DNA of 64,000 bases from Nitrosovibrio sp. Nv17 (GTDB taxonomy: Bacteria; Pseudomonadota; Gammaproteobacteria; Burkholderiales; Nitrosomonadaceae), in the NCBI RefSeq assembly GCF_900119085.1, contig NZ_FPIQ01000006.1:79333-143332 (forward strand), given 5' to 3'. Below the pieces are notes generated by a model. The model was given only the letters and a program-made list of their open reading frames with translations. It was not told the origin of the DNA and did no database searches. Below are positions 51,336-60,645 of the stretch, piece after piece; within the stretch, counting starts at the first letter, position 1, and every line of letters starts with the position of its first letter. Position numbers and translations under genes: made by a program.

Positions 51336-53213
51336 CTACTTGACGGCGGGGCCGGTGATGCCGTCGCATCCCAGGCCGATCAGCGTGCGGCGTTCCGCCG
51401 CGGTGCGTACGCCCGCAGCGATGACGGCGATCTCCGCGGCGCGCGCCTGGCCGCACAGCTCGCCCAGGGATTGCTGGCAGGCCTTGCGCACGCTGATGCC
51501 GCGCACGAAATCGGCGTCGATCTTGAGGTAGTCCGGGTGCAGCGCCACGATCCTTGCGTGTTCCTCGAAGGGGTGGCCGAGGCGCGAGACGCCGATGCGG
51601 CAGCCGGATTGCCGCAGGGCATCGCAAAAATCGGAAAACGCGCCCGGTTCGCGTGCCGCCCAGGATTCGGGCACCGCCAGCCACAGCCTGTGCGCAGGCC
51701 GTGCGTTTTCCAGCAGGAGCCGGCGCAGCGCCTCGCGCGCCTCCGGGTCGGCGGCCGTCTCTTCCGACAGATCGACGGCCAGTTCTTCATCCGCAGCATC
51801 CGGAGACTCGAGATGCGTGAGGGCGCGGCGAACGGTGCGAAGATCGATGCGCCGGGCGAGACCGAGGCGGACGGCCAGGGCGAGGGGGTTCGCCATCAGC
51901 CATTCTTCGGGTTCCATGCGCAGATGCGGGAGCGCCTCCCGGTGCAGCAGGGCGCCGTCCGGAGCGAGCACCGGCTGCAGCGCCAGCTCGAGGCGGTCGC
52001 CCTCGATCGCCTCGACCAGGTCGCGCCGCCAGTCGCGCACGTGCGCAGCGGACGCGGGGAGCGCATGCCAGGTGTTGCCTGCCCCGGTCCCGGCAAGGAT
52101 CAGCGCGGTTTCGGCATCCGCCAGGATTTCATCGGGGTGGGCGCCACGCCGCAATGGCGTGGCGCCCACGCGGCAGAAGCCGGCAGGTTGCAGCGCCGCG
52201 AGCCCCGCCGTCAGTTCGTGTGCGAGCGCCTCGGCGTCGTCCCTGTCCGGGACCAGGAGCGCAAAGTCCTGCCAGCCCAGGCGGGCCGCGACCCGGCCGG
52301 GCGCCCCGCGGCAGATATCCGTCATGCAGGCGGCGACGCGCTGGAGCAGGACGCCGGTGTCGCCATCTTCAGCCCGCAGGCCGTCGCAGCGCGCGACCAG
52401 GAGGGTTCCGCGCCCGCCGTCCTCCAGGTCGGCGCCGGCCTGCGCGGCGGCGGCGTGCAGCTGCTCCATGAAGCCGTCTCGATCGGCCAGGCCGGTGGCG
52501 GCGTCGCGCTGGAGTGTGCTGCGCAGCGCCGCCAGCCGTTCGGTCTCTTCCATGGCGCGGTTGTGCAGGCGCCGCACCAGGTCGTTCATCGCCCGCGCGA
52601 TGCGGCGCAGTTCCGGGATGGGGGGCTCGGCCAGGGTGAGGAAATTCCGGTCCGTGATGGCGTCGGCCTGATCGACCATCGCCGCCAGCGGCTGGCGGAT
52701 GCGGCGCAGGATGCCCACGCCGATGACCACGCCCACCGCTGCCGCCGCCACGAGCCACAGGAGCAGCGTGCCCGCCTGCTTCCACAGGGATTCGTGCGCC
52801 GGTCCGGTGCGCGCGACCACCTTGACGACGCCGAACTGCATCCACCCATCCATGACCTGCGCGTGCCCCGCCTCGACCTGCAGCGGAAAGAGGGCCGCGA
52901 ACCATGCGGGAACGGCGGCGTCCACATGCTCCTGGGTGCGCTCCGCCAGGATGTTGCCATCCGGGGAGGTGATCGAGATGACCTCGTACTGGCCGCTGTC
53001 GAAATACGCGGTGAGCTGCAGCCCGATCGTGACCGGGTCCTTGCTCAGCTGGGAGACGGAAAGGGCGAGCGAATTGGCGCTGTCCGCGTTCTTGCGGTGC
53101 AGTTCCTGCTCCAGGAAATTGCGCACGCCGTGCATGCCGATGGCGAAGCTGCCCACGAAGCTCGTCAGGGTGATCAGGATGACGGCCAGCCAGAGCTGTC
53201 GGGAAAGGGGCAT
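51336..53213 (-). CDS. LapD-like degenerate GGDEF/EAL cyclic di-GMP receptor
   Basis: A 625-residue protein: membrane segment (about 8-28), periplasmic sensor of the LapD/MoxY type (about 30-150), second membrane segment (LLLWLVAAAAVGVVIGVGI, about 150-170), HAMP, then a GGDEF-like and an EAL-like domain. The GGDEF signature is absent. In the EAL part the first EAL is kept (HREALPHLRM), but the metal-binding residues are lost (LAVDLS for N, VSRLG for DDFG). Such proteins bind cyclic di-GMP without cleaving it and control adhesion through LapG; no lapG is visible here. Divergent from the hybrid kinase. Confidence 0.85.
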   Translation of the reverse strand: MPLSRQLWLAVILITLTSFVGSFAIGMHGVRNFLEQELHRKNADSANSLALSVSQLSKDPVTIGLQLTAYFDSGQYEVISITSPDGNILAERTQEHVDAAVPAWFAALFPLQVEAGHAQVMDGWMQFGVVKVVARTGPAHESLWKQAGTLLLWLVAAAAVGVVIGVGILRRIRQPLAAMVDQADAITDRNFLTLAEPPIPELRRIARAMNDLVRRLHNRAMEETERLAALRSTLQRDAATGLADRDGFMEQLHAAAAQAGADLEDGGRGTLLVARCDGLRAEDGDTGVLLQRVAACMTDICRGAPGRVAARLGWQDFALLVPDRDDAEALAHELTAGLAALQPAGFCRVGATPLRRGAHPDEILADAETALILAGTGAGNTWHALPASAAHVRDWRRDLVEAIEGDRLELALQPVLAPDGALLHREALPHLRMEPEEWLMANPLALAVRLGLARRIDLRTVRRALTHLESPDAADEELAVDLSEETAADPEAREALRRLLLENARPAHRLWLAVPESWAAREPGAFSDFCDALRQSGCRIGVSRLGHPFEEHARIVALHPDYLKIDADFVRGISVRKACQQSLGELCGQARAAEIAVIAAGVRTAAERRTLIGLGCDGITGPAVK

Positions 53214-53460
53214 GTGCGCCAGGTTATTGTTCTGTCATGAGATGGGGCGGGTGTCGTCCATTCCCGGCGCGCGGGCGCCCGAAAGCGGGAGAAAGAGGGT
53301 ATCACGGAGTGGGACGTGGTTTCAATTCCGGGCGGCTCCCTCCGCTGCCGCCGGCATCCTGCGGCGGCCTCATGCCGCCGATTCGGGCGGCCGCGTCGCG
53401 GCGTTCCATCCTGTGTCACAATAGCCGTGCGCCGGATTTCACCCGGCGCACGGATCCGGG

Positions 53461-56400
53461 ATGCCATTCCTTTCCTTCACTTCGCTCACGCAGCGCTTCG
53501 CGGTGTGGTTCATCGGGGTGTCGCTGCTGCCGATCGCGATCATCGGCTACAGTCTGCTGCATACCTTCGAGATCGAGACCCAGCAGGCCGCGATCCAGCA
53601 CGTCTCCGCCATCGCGGACATGAAGGCGGAGCAGATCGACAGCTATCTGCGCGAGCGCCTGTTGGATGCCAAAGTCATACAGGCTGCCGGCATCACGCGA
53701 ACGGCCATGCGCGAGCTGGCCGCGGCCTATGCCGGCGGCGGCAAGGATTCCGCGGCGTACCGGGAGCTGGATGCCCGCTACCGCGAATATTTCCGGCATT
53801 TCATCGACGAGGCCGACTACTATGACCTGCTGCTGATTGCCCCCGGCGGCGAGATCGTCTATTCCGATGCCCACGAGGCCGACTTCGCCACCAGCCTGGT
53901 CACGGGCAGGTACCGGGACAGCGGGCTGGGCGCCGTCGTGCGCGAGGCCATGGAGACGCGCCAGGGCGGCATTTCGGATTTCCGGCGCTATGCGCCCTCG
54001 CACGACCGGATCGCCGCCTTCGCGGCCTTTCCCATCCTGGTGGAAGGCAGGCTCGAAGGCGTGCTGGCGCTGCAGATCTACAGCGAGCATGTGTTCCAGG
54101 TGGTGTTGAACGACGCGGGACTGGGCGCGAGCGGCGAGACCGTGCTGACGCGGCCCCTGGACGGGGGAACCGCGCTGGTGATGGCGCCGCTCAAGCACGC
54201 GCCCGATGCGGCGCTGACGCTCCAGATTCCGTTTGTACACGGCGATGGAGGCGGTCTCAAGCGCGACTACCGCGGCCGGGAGGTGGTCGCGGCGTGGCGC
54301 CATCTCTCGCGCACGGACTGGGGCATCGAGGTCAAGATGGACGCGGACGAGGTGTTCGCCTTCCTGCAGCGGGTGCAGGCGTTCAGCCTGCTGGTGCTCG
54401 CCCTGGTGGGCATGGCGGCCATCCTCGGCGCGCTGCTGTTCAGCCGGCGCGTCGTGACCACCCTGAAAAACCTCAGCCTCAGCGCACGGCGCATCGCGGC
54501 GGGCAACCTGGAGCAGCGCGTGCCGGTGGCAGGCTGGGACGAGATCGGCCAGCTCGCCGATACCTTCAATACCATGACGGAGCACCTCAGCGCCAGCAAC
54601 CGCAGGAGAGAAGACGCCGAGAGCAGCCTGCGCCAGCTCAACCAGGAACTGGAACGCCGGGTGATCGAGCGCACCGCCGACCTGGAACGGGCCAACGCCA
54701 CCCTGGCCAGCAGGGAGGAGGAGACGCGCTCCATCGTCGAGCACATGATGGATTGCATCGTCACCATAGACGATGCGAGCGTCATCCGTTCCGTGAATCC
54801 CGTCATCGAGAAACTGTTCGGCTACACCCGCGACGAGGTGGTCGGCCAGAGCCTTTCCGTGTTGATGCCGGAGCCTCACCGCAGCGGCCATGGCGGCTAC
54901 GTCGAGCGCTACCTGCGCAGCGGGCAGGGCCGCTGCGAGTTCGACCACATCCTGACCCTCGAGATGGAGGGCCTGCACAACATCGGCACCGGCAGAGAGG
55001 TGGTGGGTCGGCACAAGAGCGGCGAGCCGATCGAACTGTACGTGGCGGTGAGCGAGTATTTCGTCAGCGGAAAGCGCTATTTCACGGGCATCCTGCGCGA
55101 CATCCGCGAGCGCAAGCGGGCGGAGCAGGCCCTGCGCGACAGCGAGCAGCGCCTGCGGGCCATCGTCGACAACCTGGCCGCCCTGGTCGGCGAGACCACG
55201 CCCGAGGGCGTGCTGGTGGACATCAACCGCTCCGCCCTGGATCTGGGGGGCGTGAGCCGCGAAACGGTCATCGGGCACCGGCTGGACGAGACATGGTGGT
55301 TCTCCCACAGCGCCGACACGCAGGAACAGGTGCGACGCGACCTCGAGCGCGCCCGCGCAGGGGAGAGCGTGCAGCGGGACATCGAAGTGCGCGTCGCCGA
55401 CGGCAGCCTGATGACGATCGACTTCATGCTGGTGCCCATCCGCGATGCCGGCGGCAGGGTGGTGAAGCTGATTCCGTCGGGCGTGGACATCAGCGAGCGC
55501 ATTCGTATCATGCACGACCTGGAGCAGGCGCGCTTCGACGCGGAGCAGGCCAACCAGGCGAAGTCGATCTTCCTGGCGGCCATGAGCCACGAGATACGCA
55601 CCCCCATGAACGGCGTGATCGGCATGGCCGACGTCCTGCAGCAGACCCATCTCAGCGACTATCAGATGGAGATGGTGGATCTCATCCGCGAGTCGGCGTT
55701 CGCCCTGCTGGAGATCATCGACGACATCCTCGATTTCTCCAAGATCGAGGCGGGCCGGCTGGAGCTCGAGGAGGCGCCCATGTCGGTGGCGAGCGTGGTG
55801 GAGAAGGCCTGCAGCATGCTCGAGAGCCTGGCGGCGAGAAAGGAGGTGGAGCTGACCCTGTTCCTCGATCCCGCGATTCCGGAAGAGGTGCTCGGCGACG
55901 CGCTGCGGCTGCGCCAGGTGCTGGTCAATCTCGCCAACAACGCCATCAAGTTTTCCAGCGGGCGATCGGAGCGGGGCCAGGTGTCGGTGCGGGCATTGCT
56001 GGCGGGCCGCAGCGAGGAGCAGGTGGCGGTGGAGTTCCAGGTATGCGACAACGGCATCGGCATGGACGAGGAGACCCAGTCGCGGCTGTTCACCGCCTTC
56101 ACCCAGGGGGACGCCTCCACGACACGGCGCTTCGGCGGCACCGGCCTGGGGCTGGCGATCTCCCACCACCTGGTGCGGTTGATGGGGGGCGGCATCGACG
56201 TGCGCAGCGCCCCCGGGGAGGGCGCCGTCTTCACCGTCCATCTTTCCTTCACGCCGCTGCCCGCCCGGTCGTCCGGCAGCGACGAAGCGGACCTGAGAGG
56301 GCTTTGCTGCCTGGTACTGGGCGATGCAAGGAGCATGGGGGACGACCTTGCCGTCTACCTGGAGCACGGCGGCGCCACGGTCGAGCGCGCCCTGGATCTG

Positions 56401-57480
56401 GCCGCCGCGTGCCGGCGCATCGCGGGGCTGCCGCCCGGCCTCTGGCTGTTCGTCATCGATGCGGTGCACGACGCGCCGCCGGTGGAAGCCCTGCGCGCAG
56501 CCTGCCGCGCCCGGCCCGGCATCGAGCCGCGCTTCATCGTGGTGCGGCGCGGACGCCGCCGCCACGAGCGCTTCGAGGCGGCGGGCATGATCACGCTGGA
56601 CGGCGACGTCATGCACCGCAGCATCTTTCTGCGGGCGGTGGCGCTGGCCGGGGGGCGTACGCAGAAGATGACCGGGGCGCAGCCGTCCGGCAGGATGGCC
56701 GCGGTAGCCCTGCCTTCGCAGGCGGCGGCCATGCGCGCGGGCACGCTGATCCTGGTGGCGGAGGACAACGAGATCAACCGCAGGGTGATCCGCCAGCAGC
56801 TTGCCCTGCTCGGCTATGCGGCGGACATCGTCGACAACGGCCGCGAGGCGCTGGCGCGCTGGCAGGAGGGCCGCTACGCGCTGCTGCTCACCGACCTGCA
56901 CATGCCGGAAATGGACGGCTACCAGTTGACCGCGAGCATACGCGCCGCCGAACAGGGCGGCACCCGGATACCCATCATCGCGTTCACCGCCAATGCCCTC
57001 AAGGGGGAAGCCGAGCGCTGCCGTGCCGCCGGCATGGACGACTATCTGAGCAAGCCGGTGCAACTGGTCCACTTGAAGACGATCCTGCAGAGATGGCTGC
57101 CGCTGCGGGGATCCGAGGTCCCGGCCGCAGCCCCGGCCCTGGCAGCCGCGCCGCCGGTCCTGGATGCGGATGTGCTCAAGGCGCTGGTGGGGGACGACCC
57201 TGCCGTGATCGCCGGGCTCCTGCGGGACTTCCGTGCCAGCGCCCGGGATCTGGCGGCGGATCTGCGCAATGCGCTGCTGGCGGAGGAGGCCGCGCCGGCC
57301 GCGGTGGCGGCCCACACGCTGAAGTCGTCGGCGCGCGCCGTCGGGGCGCTGCCGCTGGGCGAGCTGTGCGCCGAGATGGAGGCCCTGGGCAGGGCCGGCG
57401 ATCTCGATGCCATGCGGGCGCTGCTGCCCCGCCTGGAGTCGGCGCTGGCGGCCGTGGACGCGCATATCGAGGCTTCCTGA
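53461..57480 (+). CDS. multi-domain hybrid sensor kinase with dCache, PAS, REC and Hpt domains
   Basis: A 1339-residue BarA-like protein. Order: membrane segment (about 15-32), periplasmic dCache sensor, second membrane segment (LLVLALVGMAAILGALLF, about 310-328), HAMP, two PAS/PAC domains (about 420-670), HisKA with His710 in MSHEIRTPMNG, HATPase (NGIGMD, GGTGLGLAI), a poor first receiver, a second receiver with Asp1145 in LTDLHMPEMDG, and a C-terminal Hpt with His1285 in AHTLKSSARAVG. The internal relay His-Asp-His could end on the adjacent EAL response regulator. An antisense frame of almost equal length is a shadow. Confidence 0.93.
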   Translation: MPFLSFTSLTQRFAVWFIGVSLLPIAIIGYSLLHTFEIETQQAAIQHVSAIADMKAEQIDSYLRERLLDAKVIQAAGITRTAMRELAAAYAGGGKDSAAYRELDARYREYFRHFIDEADYYDLLLIAPGGEIVYSDAHEADFATSLVTGRYRDSGLGAVVREAMETRQGGISDFRRYAPSHDRIAAFAAFPILVEGRLEGVLALQIYSEHVFQVVLNDAGLGASGETVLTRPLDGGTALVMAPLKHAPDAALTLQIPFVHGDGGGLKRDYRGREVVAAWRHLSRTDWGIEVKMDADEVFAFLQRVQAFSLLVLALVGMAAILGALLFSRRVVTTLKNLSLSARRIAAGNLEQRVPVAGWDEIGQLADTFNTMTEHLSASNRRREDAESSLRQLNQELERRVIERTADLERANATLASREEETRSIVEHMMDCIVTIDDASVIRSVNPVIEKLFGYTRDEVVGQSLSVLMPEPHRSGHGGYVERYLRSGQGRCEFDHILTLEMEGLHNIGTGREVVGRHKSGEPIELYVAVSEYFVSGKRYFTGILRDIRERKRAEQALRDSEQRLRAIVDNLAALVGETTPEGVLVDINRSALDLGGVSRETVIGHRLDETWWFSHSADTQEQVRRDLERARAGESVQRDIEVRVADGSLMTIDFMLVPIRDAGGRVVKLIPSGVDISERIRIMHDLEQARFDAEQANQAKSIFLAAMSHEIRTPMNGVIGMADVLQQTHLSDYQMEMVDLIRESAFALLEIIDDILDFSKIEAGRLELEEAPMSVASVVEKACSMLESLAARKEVELTLFLDPAIPEEVLGDALRLRQVLVNLANNAIKFSSGRSERGQVSVRALLAGRSEEQVAVEFQVCDNGIGMDEETQSRLFTAFTQGDASTTRRFGGTGLGLAISHHLVRLMGGGIDVRSAPGEGAVFTVHLSFTPLPARSSGSDEADLRGLCCLVLGDARSMGDDLAVYLEHGGATVERALDLAAACRRIAGLPPGLWLFVIDAVHDAPPVEALRAACRARPGIEPRFIVVRRGRRRHERFEAAGMITLDGDVMHRSIFLRAVALAGGRTQKMTGAQPSGRMAAVALPSQAAAMRAGTLILVAEDNEINRRVIRQQLALLGYAADIVDNGREALARWQEGRYALLLTDLHMPEMDGYQLTASIRAAEQGGTRIPIIAFTANALKGEAERCRAAGMDDYLSKPVQLVHLKTILQRWLPLRGSEVPAAAPALAAAPPVLDADVLKALVGDDPAVIAGLLRDFRASARDLAADLRNALLAEEAAPAAVAAHTLKSSARAVGALPLGELCAEMEALGRAGDLDAMRALLPRLESALAAVDAHIEAS

Positions 57481-57560
57481 CCGGCGTGCGGACGGAGATG
57501 CGGTACGGAAGCGGGTTCCGCTGGTAGAATCAGGGATTGCTCATCCCCGCGCAGAAGGAC

Positions 57561-58805
57561 ATGGTCGAACGTTCCGCAGTCAGGATACTGGTACTGGACG
57601 ACGATCCGTTCATGCTGAAGCTGCTGGGGCGGATGCTGGCGAACCTGGGGTTCGCGTCGGTGGCGCTGTGCGACAGCGGCCAGGCTGCGCTGGAGCGGGT
57701 AGGCGCGGCGGAGGCGGCGGAGCCCAACCTGATCCTGCTGGATCTCAACATGCCGGCGATGGACGGCATCGAGTTCGTGCGGCACCTGGTCGGGCACGGC
57801 TATGCCGGCAGCCTCATCCTGGTGAGCGGCGAGAACGACCGCATCGTGCAGGCCGCGGAGAAGCTGGTGCAGGCGCACGGCATACCGGTGCTCGGGCGCC
57901 TGCAGAAACCGGTGCATCCCGACCGGTTGTCCGAGCTGCTGGAGAAATGGGTGCCGCGGCTCGACGCCGGGCCGGGGGCCGCACCCCGGATCTACGAGGC
58001 TGAGGCACTGCGCGGCGCCCTGCGCAATGCGGAATTCGTCAACTACTACCAGCCCAAGGTGAGACTGGCGGACGGCGAAGTGGCGGGGATGGAGACGCTG
58101 GTGCGATGGCATCATCCCGACGACGGCCTGGTGCCGCCGGATCGCTTCATCGGCCTGGCGGAGGCATCGGGCCTGATCGGCGAACTGACGCGGCAGGTAT
58201 TCGCCGCGTCCGTGACACAGGCGGCCGCCTGGCGGCGGGTGGGGCTGGCGCTGCCGGTGGCGGTCAACGTCGCCATGGATGATCTGGCGTCGCTGGACTT
58301 CCTGGATTTCGTGGCGGAATTCACGGCTCGCGCCGGCGTGCCGCCCCATGACGTGGTGCTGGAGGTGACGGAGAGCCAGCTGATGCAGGACACCCGCGCC
58401 CCGCTGGAGGTGCTCACCCGCCTGCGGCTGAAACGCTTTCGCATCGCCATCGACGACTTCGGCACCGGGCATTCTTCCCTGGCGCAGCTGCGCGACCTGC
58501 CTTTCGACGAGCTCAAGATCGACCGCGGCTTCGTGCACGGAGCCTGGGCCGACGAGACCCTGCGGGCAATGTACGATGCCAGCCTGTCCCTGGCGTGGCA
58601 ACTGGGGATGAGCGTCGTGGCCGAGGGCGTGGAGGATAGGAGCGACTGGGACTGGGTACGGCGCACCGGCTGCGACCTGGCCCAGGGCGCCTTCATCTCG
58701 GCGCCGCTGCAGGCGGCGGACGTGCCTCCCTGGATCGAGGCCTGGCACCGCCGCCGGCCTGCCGCGGAACCGCCGCCGCGGGGGCCGGGCCGCACTACCG
58801 AATGA
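57561..58805 (+). CDS. response regulator with EAL cyclic di-GMP phosphodiesterase
   Basis: A 414-residue protein: receiver (phospho-acceptor Asp61 in LLDLNMPAMDG, late RLQKPVH lysine) joined to an EAL domain (about 150-395). The EAL active-site set is intact: ETLVRWHHP, AVNVAM, EVTESQ, IDDFGTGHS, ELKIDRGFV and AEGVED. It should cleave cyclic di-GMP when switched by phosphorylation. It starts 80 bp after the hybrid kinase gene and is likely its partner. ATG 57561 (AGAAGG upstream) is preferred to the TTG at 57537. Its end overlaps the convergent Mth938-like gene by 11 bp. Confidence 0.93.
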   Translation: MVERSAVRILVLDDDPFMLKLLGRMLANLGFASVALCDSGQAALERVGAAEAAEPNLILLDLNMPAMDGIEFVRHLVGHGYAGSLILVSGENDRIVQAAEKLVQAHGIPVLGRLQKPVHPDRLSELLEKWVPRLDAGPGAAPRIYEAEALRGALRNAEFVNYYQPKVRLADGEVAGMETLVRWHHPDDGLVPPDRFIGLAEASGLIGELTRQVFAASVTQAAAWRRVGLALPVAVNVAMDDLASLDFLDFVAEFTARAGVPPHDVVLEVTESQLMQDTRAPLEVLTRLRLKRFRIAIDDFGTGHSSLAQLRDLPFDELKIDRGFVHGAWADETLRAMYDASLSLAWQLGMSVVAEGVEDRSDWDWVRRTGCDLAQGAFISAPLQAADVPPWIEAWHRRRPAAEPPPRGPGRTTE

Positions 58806-59166
58806 GCAGCGCCGCGGCCACGTGCCGCCCTTCGGCCATCAGGATGTTGTAGGTACGGCAGACGGCCTGGGTATCCATGATCTCCACGCCGATCCCGGAG
58901 GCGATCAGCGACCGTGTCAGCGAGGGATGGGGAAAGCGCAGGGTCGCGCCCGTGCCGACCAGCACGACCTCGGGCCGCAGCGGCAGCAGGAAATCGAAGT
59001 GGGCCGCGGTGAGCTGCTCGAACGTCGTTGCCTCCCAGCCTTCGACGACGCGGTCCGGCAGGATGATCACGCTGCGTTCGTGGCGTGCCTGGTTGACCAT
59101 GACGTAGCCGGCCCCGTAGCCGGTGAACAGGTTGTGCCCGGAGGATCCGGAAAGGTGCAGTTTCAA
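58795..59166 (-). CDS. Mth938-like domain protein
   Basis: A 123-residue protein of the Mth938/DUF498 fold: HNLFTGYGAGYVMVN, SVIILPDRVV, PEVVLVGTGATLRFP, GIGVEIMDTQAVCRTYNILMAEGRHVAAALL. Its homologue NDUFAF3 in mitochondria assists complex I assembly; in bacteria it is often near sec or amino-acid genes. Divergent from alaA. Confidence 0.9.
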   Translation of the reverse strand: MKLHLSGSSGHNLFTGYGAGYVMVNQARHERSVIILPDRVVEGWEATTFEQLTAAHFDFLLPLRPEVVLVGTGATLRFPHPSLTRSLIASGIGVEIMDTQAVCRTYNILMAEGRHVAAALLIR

Positions 59167-59346
59167 GCGGCAGGGCTCCTATTTGCGGCCGATGGGCGCG
59201 TCGGGTAACATTACATCTTTTTCGGGTTGCGATAAAGCAGAAGAAAGACGAAGCCCGGAGACGATCCCCGCGTCCGGCCACCGGCGTCGGCGGGCGTCGA
59301 TTCCACGCCGGCGGCCCGGGCACCGGAGCAATCGCGCCTTCCATCC

Positions 59347-60573
59347 ATGCAGCCGATACTGAAATCCAGCAAGCTCGCCAACGTGTGCTACGACATCCGC
59401 GGCCCGGTGCTGGATCGTGCCCGGGAAATGGAGGAGGAAGGGCACCGCATCATCAAGCTCAACATCGGCAACCCGGCGTCGTTCGGTTTCGACGCGCCCG
59501 CGGAGATTCTCCAGGATGTCATCCGCAACCTGTCGGCGGCGTCCGGGTACTGCGACTCCAAGGGCCTGTTCGCCGCCCGCAAGGCGATCATGCACTACAC
59601 CCAGGAGAAGCGGATCCGTGGCGTGCAGATGGAGGACATCTACATCGGCAACGGCGTATCCGAACTGATCGTCATGGCCATGCAGGCGCTGCTGAACAGC
59701 GGCGACGAGGTGCTGATCCCGGCCCCGGACTATCCGCTGTGGACGGCGGCGGTGGTGCTCGCCGGCGGCAGCGCGTGCCACTACATGTGCGACGAGCAGT
59801 CCGGCTGGCTGCCCGACCTGGACGACCTGCGCGCCAGGATCACGCCGCGCACGCGCGCCCTCGTCGTCATCAACCCCAACAATCCCACCGGCGCGCTGTA
59901 TCCCGACGAGATGCTGCGCGAACTGGTCGAACTGGCGCGGCGGCACCGCCTCATCGTCTACGCCGACGAGATCTACGACAAGGTACTGTACAGCGACGCC
60001 GTACACACGTCGATCGCCTCGCTCGCGGACGACGTGCTGTTCATCACCCTGAACGGGTTGTCCAAGAACTATCGCGCCGCCGGGTTCCGCTCCGGCTGGG
60101 CGGTGGTGTCCGGCAGCAAGCAGACCGCCCGCGACTACATCGCGGGCCTGACCATGCTGGCTTCGATGCGCCTGTGCGCCAACGTGCCGTCGCAGTTCGG
60201 CATCCAGACCGCGCTCGGCGGCTACCAGAGCATCAATGACCTTGTCATGCCCACAGGCCGGCTGATGCGCCAGCGCGACCTCGCCTGGAAGCTGCTGACC
60301 GACATTCCGGGCGTGACCTGCTACAAGCCCATGGCCGCGATGTACCTGTTTCCGCGCCTCGACCCGGACGTCTACCCGATCGAGGACGACCAGCAGTGGG
60401 TGCTGGATCTGCTGGAGGAAGAGAAGGTGCTGCTGGTGCAGGGCAGCGGCTTCAACTGGCCCCGTCCGGATCATTTCCGGCTGGTGTTCCTGCCCAACAG
60501 CGACGATCTCGCCGAGGCCATCGGGCGGATCGCCAGTTTTCTGGAGCGCCATCGCGGGCGCACGCAGGCGTGA
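59347..60573 (+). CDS. alaA: alanine transaminase AlaA
   Basis: A 408-residue class I aminotransferase that makes alanine from pyruvate and glutamate. Close to E. coli AlaA along its length: KSSKLANVCYDIRGPVL, LNIGNPASFGFDAP, GYCDSKGLFAARKAI, VINPNNPTGA and the PLP lysine Lys240 in LNGLSKNYR. hom and thrC follow on the same strand; 72 bp separate it from hom. Confidence 0.93.
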   Translation: MQPILKSSKLANVCYDIRGPVLDRAREMEEEGHRIIKLNIGNPASFGFDAPAEILQDVIRNLSAASGYCDSKGLFAARKAIMHYTQEKRIRGVQMEDIYIGNGVSELIVMAMQALLNSGDEVLIPAPDYPLWTAAVVLAGGSACHYMCDEQSGWLPDLDDLRARITPRTRALVVINPNNPTGALYPDEMLRELVELARRHRLIVYADEIYDKVLYSDAVHTSIASLADDVLFITLNGLSKNYRAAGFRSGWAVVSGSKQTARDYIAGLTMLASMRLCANVPSQFGIQTALGGYQSINDLVMPTGRLMRQRDLAWKLLTDIPGVTCYKPMAAMYLFPRLDPDVYPIEDDQQWVLDLLEEEKVLLVQGSGFNWPRPDHFRLVFLPNSDDLAEAIGRIASFLERHRGRTQA

Positions 60574-60645
60574 GCAGGGGAAAGGGCTGTTGAGCATGCC
60601 CGCTCCGGGAACCGATTTTTCATCCGATAGGTCTGACCGTTCATC

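Noticed and set aside
53416..57465. 1349-codon antisense frame opposite the hybrid kinase
   Set aside because: It mirrors the GC-rich third-position pattern of the real gene; its protein is low-complexity His/Arg/Gly-rich and matches no fold, while the plus-strand frame has clear domains.
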